From Balneolaceae bacterium UBA7797 (lineage in GTDB: Bacteria > Bacteroidota > Rhodothermia > Balneolales > Balneolaceae), in NCBI GenBank assembly GCA_002480645.1, contig DLCN01000020.1, forward strand, positions 1-64,000: DNA of 64,000 nt. The letters run 5' to 3'. The notes under the pieces were generated by a model. It saw nothing but the letters and a program-made list of their open reading frames with translations. It was not told the origin of the DNA and did no database searches. Positions within the stretch are counted from its first letter, which is position 1; every line of letters starts with the position of its first letter. Both the position numbers and the translations under genes were made by a program. This document shows positions 18,101-25,219 of the stretch, piece by piece.

Positions 18101-18835
18101 TTCTTTTGAGATCAATGGGTGATGCCCGGCCACGATCAGATAATCATTCTTCCGTTTTCGTACAATATCCTGCAATTCATTGATCATGTCCCCGGCATCG
18201 GTCAACTCGTATTCACCGGTATCGCCGAATGGTTTTTCAAAGGGATGTAACCACCATTGAGTGTCGAGTGCCACAAGCCGGATATCGTGCTTCAGGTCCG
18301 GATGATCATCCTTATCCATGAGTTTAATTTCTACCGGTCCCGGAAAACCATTATCAGGAATAAAAATATTCCCCCTGTTCAGGTAATGCTCGATGTACCT
18401 TTCCTGTCGGTGTATGGCAGCCAAACCATCTTTACCGCCATCATCCCAATCATGGTTACCAGGAATAAAAAACACTTTTCCCTTATAGCCTTCTACCGTT
18501 TTCAGTTGTTCGTTGATGCGGGCCTCATAAAATGACCGGTTTGGATGGGTGGTATCGGGTAGCCCGTTCAGATAGATATTATCGCCGAGAAAAATGGCGG
18601 CGCTCTGTTCTCCGTCGTTCTTCAAAAATTGTTGAAAAAGTGCCAGCACCGGTTCCTGTTTATCAAGGGAAGGAGAACCGGCATCACCGATCAGGTGAAT
18701 ACTATAGATCAATTCCTGTGCATCCGGCCCGGGGGTTCTATTCCATGAAGAATGATCCCGGTCAATAAATAATTCCGAACCTGAACAGGAAGTCAACAGG
18801 ATTGCTGCCAACAGGAAGAGTATATTCCCTTTCAT
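15104..18835 (-). CDS. Lipidated metallophosphatase fused to an outer-membrane beta-barrel
   Basis: This is a 1243-residue protein. A lipoprotein signal (LLTSC, C17) leads to a calcineurin-like phosphoesterase domain (about 43-330) with all metal motifs: LIGDAG, FLGDNIY, PGNHDWD, AGHHPL and SGHAHS. Residues about 370-830 are a large region of unknown function that includes RPIPRDRDVALMKLNG. From about 890 to the C-terminus the sequence shows alternating amphipathic strands ending in Phe (AGFFF) and an SVGGSHNLRGFNNRRFSG motif typical of the Omp85/BamA surface-antigen barrel. It probably displays or tethers a phosphatase at the outer membrane, perhaps facing the periplasm. It is apparently monocistronic; an RNA-like element (18935-19050) lies 100 bp upstream. 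Confidence 0.88.
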   Translation of the reverse strand: MKGNILFLLAAILLTSCSGSELFIDRDHSSWNRTPGPDAQELIYSIHLIGDAGSPSLDKQEPVLALFQQFLKNDGEQSAAIFLGDNIYLNGLPDTTHPNRSFYEARINEQLKTVEGYKGKVFFIPGNHDWDDGGKDGLAAIHRQERYIEHYLNRGNIFIPDNGFPGPVEIKLMDKDDHPDLKHDIRLVALDTQWWLHPFEKPFGDTGEYELTDAGDMINELQDIVRKRKNDYLIVAGHHPLISKERHGGYFPLKTHLKPPVFGSLYVLYRKIFGYKQDITHPLYSSMVQNMEEAFSEKEEIIYVSGHAHSLQYHRMVQNKRYTQHHLVSGAGSKTDFVADGRDSEFSYEGKGFLSLRVYKDGSVWMEAWRPKGDGSSGELLYRTQIQGSFGDPLEEAPEELPDYDYSDSTVVTAANPDYASAGPIKRALMGSNRRDLWAVESEFPVFDVTEVEGGLEVVRSGGKGQSNTLHLDGSDDREFVLRSVDKVAGKIWSDALRQTFALDVAQDQFSMLDPYAALVVSSLSGAAGVLHVEPTIYYVPDDPLLGEYGKEMAGTLALFEQKPDNDMSDVASVEYAEDVMGWFDMLREVDGDIDHRIDQPLMARSRLFDMFIGDWDRHYDQWRWAAVEPDDNQGKIYRPIPRDRDVALMKLNGFAPTLAKFGPFFQYQNTEESYGDLKGLNYNSLGITRRFTNQLTKEDWLTIAEELQQNLTDEAIESAVRSYPGAVYELHGEDMIRILKVRRDQLRAVTEQYYRLISKVVSIPASHKRERILITIPDEHHVRVQIYKLSGKGKLRDLYFDRTFNDQETRELRIFAMGDNDQIILNGKATNKIRLRIVGGAGNDEFIDEDPGIRKHVFVYDTEAGNSFELGKGAGITTEADPAINQYNMEDDYAWNSVRAKFYFNYNSNDGLFIGGGPMITRHSFRRLPAFDQYIVGNLAPLTMAATLKYKGVWYEVKQGLDISADGLVKLPGSFRYFYGLGNETADPKSRSINYYRGLLSQYEISGGLSKSRNETVTFNATTGLVFTDVKDVQGSNNILTNPQAGVNPNIFNDQYYSATKIGFSINDAGHDPNPTNGVNFDLQSEYYIGLNEFSTNHTKLNSALSLYYTAETKRQVTYAGRVGGEHIIGAFPFYQSTSVGGSHNLRGFNNRRFSGRSSFYSNNELRFELFDIYNHYVGGKLGAITFMDIGRVWTDNENSSIWHKGYGGGIWFNLFDAVLVSGYFGRSKDSHNVLITAGFFF

Positions 18836-18934
18836 AACTGGTAATTTATAGTATTAGCCGGCTAAAGTACGAATCAGAATCGGAAATGGTAATCTGCTCG
18901 TTAATTTCAGGTGGGATTCCGTAATTCACGGACA

Positions 18935-19050
18935 TAAAAAAAGCCCGCTTTGATCAGCGCGCTGCCTTGTTTTTTGATTAACTGCTCTCAATATACGGCG
19001 GTAAAGCCCGGCTGACCAAATCAAATTTGTTATATATAACTAATGATAAG
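18935..19050 (-). ncRNA. Candidate terminated small RNA or leader, family copy A
   Basis: Read on the minus strand from 19050, the element starts CTTATCATTAGTTATATATA. GATTTGGTC follows (19022-19014), then exactly 15 nt, then CCGTATATT (18998-18990), then GTTAATCAAAA. It ends in a hairpin GCGCGCT-GATCAA-AGCGGGC (18962-18943, one G-G mismatch) with a seven-T run. Copies B (34486-34600) and C (53802-53918) share these blocks and spacings. The downstream co-directional gene, the metallophosphatase, starts 100 bp later. The AT-rich block is probably the promoter. It could be a stand-alone small RNA or an attenuator-type leader. Confidence 0.68.
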
Positions 19051-19060
19051 TTAGTTATAT
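19034..19060. promoter_or_regulatory. Perfect 10 bp inverted repeat in a divergent promoter region
   Basis: ATATAACTAA (19034-19043) and TTAGTTATAT (19051-19060) are perfect inverted arms around a 7-nt spacer. The left arm overlaps the conserved AT-rich start of RNA element A, which reads leftwards, and the right arm faces the HTH gene at 19119. It may be an operator or paired divergent promoters. The HTH product is the obvious candidate binder, by position only. Confidence 0.5.
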
Positions 19061-19118
19061 TTAAAATCTGTTTAAGCTATATCAATCACTGATAATTTAT
19101 AATCTATTACTATTCTCA

Positions 19119-19535
19119 ATGCCACGTAAAATTGGAAATCTTACCCTGTATTCGGTGGATGATCTGCATGAATTACTGGGAATCTCAAAACTCACTCTTC
19201 GAAGCTATCTCAGAGAAGGCAAACTACGAGGGCGCAAACTAGGTGTTAGCTGGTACGTTACCGAGGAGGCGATCCGTGAATATTTTGAAGAACCACAACC
19301 GGAACCAACGTCCGCTTCAGCAGCTAAGAAAAAAGAAGCCACCATCCGGTATATTGTACAGGGAGTAAATGATCTGGTAAGTGAAACGGAAGAATGTGAT
19401 ACCATTGAAGAAGTGATCGAGACGTTGAACGATCAGGCCATTATCAGTTTATTCCAGGTGCAAGTGGTCGATCGCAGCACCAACGAGATCATAGAAATCA
19501 TAAAAGCCAGAGATTTTTTAGAAAAACATGCCTGA
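19119..19535 (+). CDS. Excisionase/MerR-type helix-turn-helix protein
   Basis: This 138-residue protein has an N-terminal winged HTH of the excisionase (HTH_17) type: LYSVDDLHELLGISKLTLRSYLREGKLRGRKLGVSWYVTEEAIREYF. A low-complexity linker (about 62-85) follows, then a C-terminal alpha/beta domain of about 60 residues, which is longer than simple excisionase-like proteins. It is probably a transcription factor. The stop overlaps the next gene by 8 bp, so the two are coupled. A perfect inverted repeat 58 bp upstream could be its operator. No phage integrase or other mobile genes are nearby, so a true excisionase role is unlikely. Confidence 0.8.
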   Translation: MPRKIGNLTLYSVDDLHELLGISKLTLRSYLREGKLRGRKLGVSWYVTEEAIREYFEEPQPEPTSASAAKKKEATIRYIVQGVNDLVSETEECDTIEEVIETLNDQAIISLFQVQVVDRSTNEIIEIIKARDFLEKHA

Positions 19536-19815
19536 ATTACACGAAACCCGTCTTGAGAAATTTCCTTTTGGAGAACAACCCGAGGATGTCTTTTATCTGC
19601 TTATTGACCTTAAAGCCAATCCCGAAGGGGTGGATCTGGTAACATTGTCGAATACCGATCCGCGTTTTCTGGATGCCACACTGAATGAAATGGGATGCCT
19701 GTTAATGTTGAGCGGTGATGAAATGAATGAACTGATCCGGCGGGGTCAGGTAACTGAATCTGAGATGCATGCAACGTTATTTGAGTTGGCTAAAAAAGAA
19801 GGGATCATTAAGTAA
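19528..19815 (+). CDS. Unknown small protein coupled to the HTH gene
   Basis: This 95-residue soluble protein starts at an ATG inside the last codons of the HTH gene (8 bp overlap). It is acidic and predicted mixed alpha/beta, with no motif I recognise (FGEQPEDVFYLLIDLKANPEG near the start). The overlap suggests that the two proteins act together, for example as regulator and partner. Its 3' end overlaps the convergent Nudix gene by 8 bp. Confidence 0.68.
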   Translation: MPELHETRLEKFPFGEQPEDVFYLLIDLKANPEGVDLVTLSNTDPRFLDATLNEMGCLLMLSGDEMNELIRRGQVTESEMHATLFELAKKEGIIK

Positions 19816-20368
19816 TTGGCAAGCGATTCAGCCAATTCCAGACCCGGGTTAAACAAACCACCGTCTTACCGTCGTTGATCTGGCCATTATGGATCATATC
19901 CATGGCTTCCCCGAATGGAATACGCTCTTTTTCAACAAATTCATCCTCGTCGGTATTTTGCTCCACGGTTGAAAGCCCCGTTGCTGCATAGATATGGATC
20001 ACTTCGTCGGCATATCCGATCGCCGGATAAAAATGGCCGATGTAGTGCAGATCCGCGCACACCAAGCCCGCCTCTTCTTGCAGTTCCCTGCGGGCAGTAG
20101 CGTCCTGAGACTCCCCCGGATCGATCTTTCCGGCGGGTACTTCCCAGAATATCTGTTTCATGGGGTAGCGAAACTGACGCACCAGCATGATGTCATTGTT
20201 TTCGAAAACCGGAACGATAGCACAGGCTCCGGGGTGTTTTATCCATTCCCGGCTACTAACCGAACCATCCGGTAATCGGGCTTCATCATAAAAAACATGC
20301 AGTAACTTGCCACAAAATACTTCTTTACTTCGAATTTCTTTTTCTACCAGCTCATTGGCGTTATTCAT
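19808..20368 (-). CDS. Nudix hydrolase, ADP-ribose pyrophosphatase-like
   Basis: This 186-residue protein has a complete Nudix box (GKIDPGESQDATARRELQEEAGL, matching GX5EX7REUXEEXGU, with the Glu residues binding Mg). The preceding VPVFENNDIMLVRQFRYPMKQIFWEVPAG and following GHFYPAIGYADEVIHIY fit the ADP-ribose/NudF group, which hydrolyses ADP-ribose to AMP and ribose-5-phosphate. It diverges from the phosphatidyltransferase gene, with 34 bp between starts, so the two share a compact promoter region. Confidence 0.92.
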   Translation of the reverse strand: MNNANELVEKEIRSKEVFCGKLLHVFYDEARLPDGSVSSREWIKHPGACAIVPVFENNDIMLVRQFRYPMKQIFWEVPAGKIDPGESQDATARRELQEEAGLVCADLHYIGHFYPAIGYADEVIHIYAATGLSTVEQNTDEDEFVEKERIPFGEAMDMIHNGQINDGKTVVCLTRVWNWLNRLPIT

Positions 20369-20402
20369 AGTGGTTTTATGTGCTATTTGGCTTTAACTTT
20401 GC

Positions 20403-21020
20403 GTGGAATATCGCAAAATACATTCAGGATTGGGTATTAATAAAAATATCGACGGAAAGAAGGTAGAAGTAACAGGAAAGGTGGTCACGCTTTCCAATTT
20501 TATTTCGTTTACCAGGTTCTTTGTAGCCTTTCCGATTATTTATTTTCATTACAGGAACGAGTACAACTATAACGCCACGGTACTGGTACTCATTTTCTAT
20601 GGCCTGATCTCGGATTACCTGGATGGCCTGGTCGCCCGAAAGACCAATACTATCTCTGAGGTGGGTAAAATGATCGACCCGATCTCGGATAAACTATGCG
20701 CCGGCACTTTGTTCATCTATACCGTTTGGCTGGGATGGGTACCTGTTTGGTTCCTTATCTTTTTCATTATCCGGGATGTGTTGATCCTGATGGGATCCTC
20801 TTTCATTAAACTGAAATACGGTAAGGTAGCCATGAGTACCATGAGTGGAAAAATTTCGGTGAATGTGATCGCTTTATACTGGATCTCTGTGTTCTTTTTC
20901 CGCGATGCCACTCAGGCCCATGAAATTCTGCTTTACGCTTCAGTGGCTATCATGATCATTTCATTTATTGCTTATTTTAAACGCTACCACAACATTATGC
21001 GGGGAGCTGAATTCAACTAA
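20403..21020 (+). CDS. CDP-alcohol phosphatidyltransferase (PgsA-like)
   Basis: This 205-residue integral membrane enzyme transfers a phosphatidyl group from CDP-diacylglycerol to an alcohol. The family motif is intact: DYLDGLVARKTNTISEVGKMIDPISD contains both DxxDG...AR and G...D...D. Length and the NFISFTRF N-terminus resemble phosphatidylglycerophosphate synthase, but the acceptor alcohol cannot be fixed from sequence. The start is a GTG at 20403. The first 25 residues are hydrophilic and unlike typical PgsA, so a start nearer codon 25 (also GTG) is possible. The stop is 5 bp from ftsY, so the genes are probably co-transcribed. Confidence 0.88.
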   Translation: MEYRKIHSGLGINKNIDGKKVEVTGKVVTLSNFISFTRFFVAFPIIYFHYRNEYNYNATVLVLIFYGLISDYLDGLVARKTNTISEVGKMIDPISDKLCAGTLFIYTVWLGWVPVWFLIFFIIRDVLILMGSSFIKLKYGKVAMSTMSGKISVNVIALYWISVFFFRDATQAHEILLYASVAIMIISFIAYFKRYHNIMRGAEFN

Positions 21021-21025
21021 CTACT

Positions 21026-21979
21026 ATGGGATTTTTAGAAAAGATCGGTTTAAAGAAAAAAGAAACACTGGATAAAGGTGTTGAAAAGAGCCGAAGCGGA
21101 CTGCTTAATAAACTCGGCAAAGCACTCGCCGGGAAAGATCAGGTGGATGATGAAACTCTTGATGAACTTGAAGAGATCCTCATCACCTCCGATGTTGGCG
21201 TTAAAACCACCATTGAGATCATAAAACGAATCGAAAAACGGGTGGCCCGTGATAAGTTCGTTACCCAAAGTGAGTTGCAGGGATTACTCCGTGATGAGAT
21301 CGTTGCCTTACTCAAAGACAGTTCTGATGATCGTCCCGCCGCCTACGATGCCGATTTCCCGGAGAAACCACATATTGTGTTAGTGGTGGGTGTGAACGGT
21401 GTTGGGAAAACCACCACCATCGGTAAGTTATCTTACATGTACAAAGCCGCCGGAAAGAATGTACTATTAGGTGCGGCCGATACCTTCCGTGCTGCTGCGG
21501 TCGATCAGTTGAAGATCTGGAGTGAACGGGCAGAGGTCCCCATCATTGAACAGGGACAAAATGCCGATCCGGCAGCCGTTGCTTACGATACTGCTGCAGC
21601 CGCTAAAGCCCGTGGTGCCGATATCGCACTTATAGACACGGCCGGACGATTGCATAATAAAAAGGCACTGATGGATGAATTATCCAAGATCAAACGGGTT
21701 ATGAGTAAAGTGGTGGATAATGCCCCGCATGAAGTGATCCTGGTACTGGATGCCTCTACCGGGCAGAATGCCATGCAGCAGGCCAAAGCATTTACCGAGG
21801 CGGTGGACATAACCGGACTCGCACTCACCAAATTAGACGGAACAGCGAAAGGTGGTATTGTGATAGGGATCTCACACGAATTGAACGTACCGGTGAAGTA
21901 TATCGGGCTTGGAGAAAAGATCGAAGACTTGCAGGTTTTTGATAAAGAAGCCTTTGTGAATGCTCTTTTCGGAGAATAA
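21026..21979 (+). CDS. ftsY: Signal recognition particle receptor FtsY
   Basis: FtsY is the GTPase that docks SRP-ribosome complexes at the inner membrane. The 317-residue protein has the short N domain without the long acidic A region seen in Escherichia coli. The G domain has all the motifs: VVGVNGVGKTTTIGKL (G1), DTFRAAAVDQL, LIDTAGRL (G3), TKLDGTAKGG (G4) and GLGEKIEDLQVF (closing loop). It ends at a strong hairpin terminator, so it is the last gene of a unit that begins with the phosphatidyltransferase. Confidence 0.97.
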   Translation: MGFLEKIGLKKKETLDKGVEKSRSGLLNKLGKALAGKDQVDDETLDELEEILITSDVGVKTTIEIIKRIEKRVARDKFVTQSELQGLLRDEIVALLKDSSDDRPAAYDADFPEKPHIVLVVGVNGVGKTTTIGKLSYMYKAAGKNVLLGAADTFRAAAVDQLKIWSERAEVPIIEQGQNADPAAVAYDTAAAAKARGADIALIDTAGRLHNKKALMDELSKIKRVMSKVVDNAPHEVILVLDASTGQNAMQQAKAFTEAVDITGLALTKLDGTAKGGIVIGISHELNVPVKYIGLGEKIEDLQVFDKEAFVNALFGE

Positions 21980-21981
21980 AA

Positions 21982-22006
21982 AAAGCCCCTGGAATTCCGG
22001 GGCTTT
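21982..22006 (+). terminator. Intrinsic terminator after ftsY
   Basis: AAAGCCCC (21982-21989) pairs with GGGGCTTT (21999-22006) around TGGAATTCC-like loop sequence, followed by CATTTTTTT. It begins three bases past the ftsY stop and also has an A-run on its left side, so it could serve the convergent small gene as well. Confidence 0.9.
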
Positions 22007-22035
22007 CATTTTTTTCTGTCCAGATTTTTACTGAA

Positions 22036-22155
22036 TTACCCATTACCTCCCGGGGGATTCGTAGTTCCGCCATCACTACTTCCATCGCCCCCCGTCTCTT
22101 CCTCATCATCTGTTCTGTACCTGACTTCTATTCTCTCTGTGCTTAACGTATTCAT
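22036..22155 (-). CDS. Small acidic Gly-rich peptide divergent from the CHAT gene
   Basis: A 39-residue reading frame starts at ATG 22155 with an excellent ribosome binding site (AGGAG, 6 nt spacing), which is rare in this window. The peptide starts MNTLSTERIEVRYRTDDEEE and continues with a Gly/Ser/Asp-rich tail ending NPPGGNG. It has no Cys and no signal peptide. It lies 95 bp from the start of the divergent CHAT-TPR gene. It could be a regulatory or modified peptide, or a substrate of the CHAT protease; this is inference. The strong RBS and complete frame support translation, but length alone gives little statistical weight. Confidence 0.5.
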   Translation of the reverse strand: MNTLSTERIEVRYRTDDEEETGGDGSSDGGTTNPPGGNG

Positions 22156-22250
22156 TGTACACTCCTATTTTAGTTTTGGTTGTAGCTAAAAAAACAGGAT
22201 ATTACCTTTTAATAACAAGTTAAGTCTCTCTTATAATATCGTTTGTCTGC

Positions 22251-25172
22251 ATGCTACCGCTGTACAGAACATCTCTTCTGATACTGTTTCTGTTCCTACC
22301 CGCTCTTTCCAATGCCCAGGATTGGATACATGCGTATGATTATAATTTAGAACAAGCCCTTGATCTGGTAAAAAAAGACCTGCCGGATTCTGCTGATGTC
22401 TTGTTTACCCGGGCCTATGACTCTGCTGTTAAGAATGCCGATTCAACCCGGGCAGCACACGCCCTCATCACCTATGCTAAATCGCTATATAATTCCAGTG
22501 AGTATGAGGTGGCCTTAAACTATTTTAAAAGAGCAGAACACCTCTATCAGAACGTTGTTTCGCCGGCTGACCGGGGTTTTATAAAGAATCACATCGGAAA
22601 TATTTATGGCTTTCAGGGAAACCGGGACTCTTCCATCATTTTATTTCAGCAAGGGATTGACCTGATGCACCCTTCGGACGATTCCTCCCAATACGCTACG
22701 CTTTACAGAAACCTTTCGTATGCTTATCAATTCTTAGAGGACTTTCCACGTTCTATAAGTATGGCTGATTCGGCGTTAAAATACAGCCCGGTATCTGATC
22801 TCTATGCAAAAAGCAGAGCGTACCTGTCGAAGTATATCTCTTATTTATGGCTTGGTAAAGTCGAGGAAGCAGAGCCCTTTATCCTGGAAAGTTACTCCAT
22901 TGCTCAGGCTATTCAGAATAAGTATCTGCAGTTGGAAATATACCGGTTAATGGGTGATTATTATCGCCGGTTAAACGATTTGAATAAAGCCATTATCTTC
23001 TTACGAAAAGGGCTTGCTCTGGCTGAAAGTATGGACAAACCCGTGGATGTAGCTCGGTATCAGGATCTTTTGGGCCGCCTCTATTTAACATTGGGAAATG
23101 CAGATCAGGCGATACCCCTGTTCAACAATGCACATCTTATCTATGAGAAACTGGGGAGTGAGTCTCTGGACGCTCATATTCTTCATTTACTGGGGAGAAG
23201 TTTTTTACTTCGTAACGATTACGAAATGGCCGGACAACTTTTTACTTCTTCGTTGGCCATAGCCCGGGAGAATGATAAGCAAGTACTCGCCGGAGAAATT
23301 CTCATTTCGTTAGCCGATCTTGCCCTGCTGCAGGACGAACAAAAAAAAGCGCTGGATTTTCTAAACACAGCTAAAGATGAGGCACATAATACTGAGGCCT
23401 TCTGGGTATTACGAAGTTATCAGGACCGCCTTACAAAACTCGATCAGGAATTTATCTCTGATCAGGAAAAGCTTTCGATCACTAAGAATTATTACAACAT
23501 TGCTCTTTCTCTACAACCCGAATCCCGGTTAAATGCCCTCATCAAACTTGCACAGGCGTATAGAGGTGTGGGGTCAGATAGCGCCTTTATTTACGCTGAA
23601 GCCGGTTTAGAAGAAATTGAATACCGTCGGTTTAGTTTATCGGGTAACTCACTAAAAATCGGTGCTTTTTCGGATTATGCGACCTTTTTTAATGATGTGG
23701 GTTCCTGGTATGCCACCGATGATAAGAAGCTGGATCGTGCCTTTGAACTATTTGAGCGGGCAAAATCACGGGCTTTACTCGATCAACTGGCATTAGAAAA
23801 AAATAAACCGTTGCAACTCTCAGAAAGCGATGATCTTCAATTACTTGAAATTCAAAAGAAGATAGACCGGCTGTATCGTTCACAGGAAGAATCGCAGAAC
23901 TTACAAGACAAAACCAACATTGGTGCTGAGATCTCTGATCTTCAGATCAGGTATGATGCCCTTTTAGAAGAGATTCTTCTTAAATATCCTGAGTGGAAAG
24001 AAATTAAAAAACCGGAAATGTTGAGCCTGAAAAAAGTTCAGGCTATGACAGATAAAAATACGGCCATTATCGAGTACGCTTTTACTCACTCGGGGATAGC
24101 AATTATGCTGATCACGAGGGATAAGGTTCATTATCATGCATTATCAGGAAAGGATTTTTCCCGGGAAACATTGAATCTACAAATTGATGACTTCAGGAAT
24201 GCGATCATCGCGATGAAAGACGAAGACACCCTTTCGGATCTTTCGCAACCTCTGTTTGATCAGTTGATCGGCCCCTTACTACAATACCTGACCGGTATCA
24301 ATCAATTGGTGATCGTTCCGGATGGCGAGCTTTCGCTGCTACCTTTCGACGCTCTTCTCATCGGCGATAGTTATCTGATCGAACGGTTCATCATCAAGTT
24401 CATACCTTCGGTCGGGGTTTATAATTTATTACCTGAACCACATCGAAGTGCATCAGAGTCTGTCTTAGGGCTTGCGGGAACCGGCTTTGAGTCTGATGAT
24501 AGTGGTTTCTTTCAAACCGGTTCTCAAAATGCCTTTGCCACGCTTCCTTTTACCCTCATCGAAGTAGATTCGATGGCTAAAAATTTTGATTCCGCTAAGA
24601 TCTTAAAGAACGAACAGGTTACGGAGGCCGCCCTTAAGAAACTGGACCTGAGTGAATTCCGTTACATTCACTTTGCCACGCATGGGGCCATTAATGAGCT
24701 GGTACCCGGACAAAGCGGACTTATCCTTTCAAAAAAACTGCAATACGAAAACCTATTTGGGGAAGACGGTTATCTGAATGCTAACGAAATTGCCGCTCTG
24801 GATCTCTCCGCCGACATGGTTGTACTCAGCGCCTGTAATACCGCTACGGGTAAGGTTATTTCAGGTGAAGGTATTCTGGGCTTACAACGAGCCTTCTTAA
24901 CCGCCGGAGCCTCTTCGGTAGTGGCAACTTTGTGGAGTATCTACGATCGCAGTACCCCCGTTTTTATGGCAAAGTTCTATCATCAGATCAACGTTTTGCA
25001 GGAACAGGAATTCTCGCTGATGGATAAGATTCTCATTAAAATGGATTGGTATGAGTCCGATCTGATGGATTATAAATCTATGGCCCTTCGGGAAGCTAAA
25101 CTGGAAATGCTGAAACACCCTTATTATAGTCACCCGGTGCACTGGGCTTCTTTTGTGATCATGGGGAAATAA
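22251..25172 (+). CDS. Exported TPR-CHAT domain protein
   Basis: The 973-residue protein has a signal peptide (residues 1-22, ending SNAQ), about eight to ten TPR-like repeats to residue 450, a helical linker, and a C-terminal CHAT domain, a caspase-like fold. The predicted catalytic dyad is H811 in IHFATHG and C862 in VLSACNTATG, followed by GLQRAFLTAGASSVVATLW. CHAT proteins act as proteases or scaffolds, and some work in cell-death or defence systems (TPR-CHAT with type III-E effectors is a known case). This one is exported, so it works in the periplasm or outside. A sigma factor and TPR anti-sigma-like gene lie 2.5 kb downstream. A TATAAT hexamer at 22232-22237 may be its -10 box. Confidence 0.9.
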   Translation: MLPLYRTSLLILFLFLPALSNAQDWIHAYDYNLEQALDLVKKDLPDSADVLFTRAYDSAVKNADSTRAAHALITYAKSLYNSSEYEVALNYFKRAEHLYQNVVSPADRGFIKNHIGNIYGFQGNRDSSIILFQQGIDLMHPSDDSSQYATLYRNLSYAYQFLEDFPRSISMADSALKYSPVSDLYAKSRAYLSKYISYLWLGKVEEAEPFILESYSIAQAIQNKYLQLEIYRLMGDYYRRLNDLNKAIIFLRKGLALAESMDKPVDVARYQDLLGRLYLTLGNADQAIPLFNNAHLIYEKLGSESLDAHILHLLGRSFLLRNDYEMAGQLFTSSLAIARENDKQVLAGEILISLADLALLQDEQKKALDFLNTAKDEAHNTEAFWVLRSYQDRLTKLDQEFISDQEKLSITKNYYNIALSLQPESRLNALIKLAQAYRGVGSDSAFIYAEAGLEEIEYRRFSLSGNSLKIGAFSDYATFFNDVGSWYATDDKKLDRAFELFERAKSRALLDQLALEKNKPLQLSESDDLQLLEIQKKIDRLYRSQEESQNLQDKTNIGAEISDLQIRYDALLEEILLKYPEWKEIKKPEMLSLKKVQAMTDKNTAIIEYAFTHSGIAIMLITRDKVHYHALSGKDFSRETLNLQIDDFRNAIIAMKDEDTLSDLSQPLFDQLIGPLLQYLTGINQLVIVPDGELSLLPFDALLIGDSYLIERFIIKFIPSVGVYNLLPEPHRSASESVLGLAGTGFESDDSGFFQTGSQNAFATLPFTLIEVDSMAKNFDSAKILKNEQVTEAALKKLDLSEFRYIHFATHGAINELVPGQSGLILSKKLQYENLFGEDGYLNANEIAALDLSADMVVLSACNTATGKVISGEGILGLQRAFLTAGASSVVATLWSIYDRSTPVFMAKFYHQINVLQEQEFSLMDKILIKMDWYESDLMDYKSMALREAKLEMLKHPYYSHPVHWASFVIMGK

Positions 25173-25173
25173 A

Positions 25174-25196
25174 AAAGGGCGCTATATGCACCCTTT
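25174..25196 (-). terminator. Terminator for the M28 peptidase operon
   Basis: On the minus strand AAAGGGTGC and GCGCCCTTT pair around a short AT loop with one mismatch and are followed by a run of six T. It lies between the convergent CHAT and M28 genes and would mainly serve the minus-strand transcript. Confidence 0.7.
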
Positions 25197-25219
25197 AAAC
25201 TATGTGTGTTAGCAGCAAC

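Noticed and set aside
18935..19050. Interpretation of the repeated 116 bp elements as integron attC sites
   Set aside because: They lack the paired RYYYAAC/GTTRRRY ends, end in intrinsic terminators, and are not followed by cassette-like gene arrays or an integrase.
19119..19535. True phage excisionase
   Set aside because: The HTH type is shared with excisionases, but there is no integrase, attachment site or phage gene around it, and the protein has an extra C-terminal domain.
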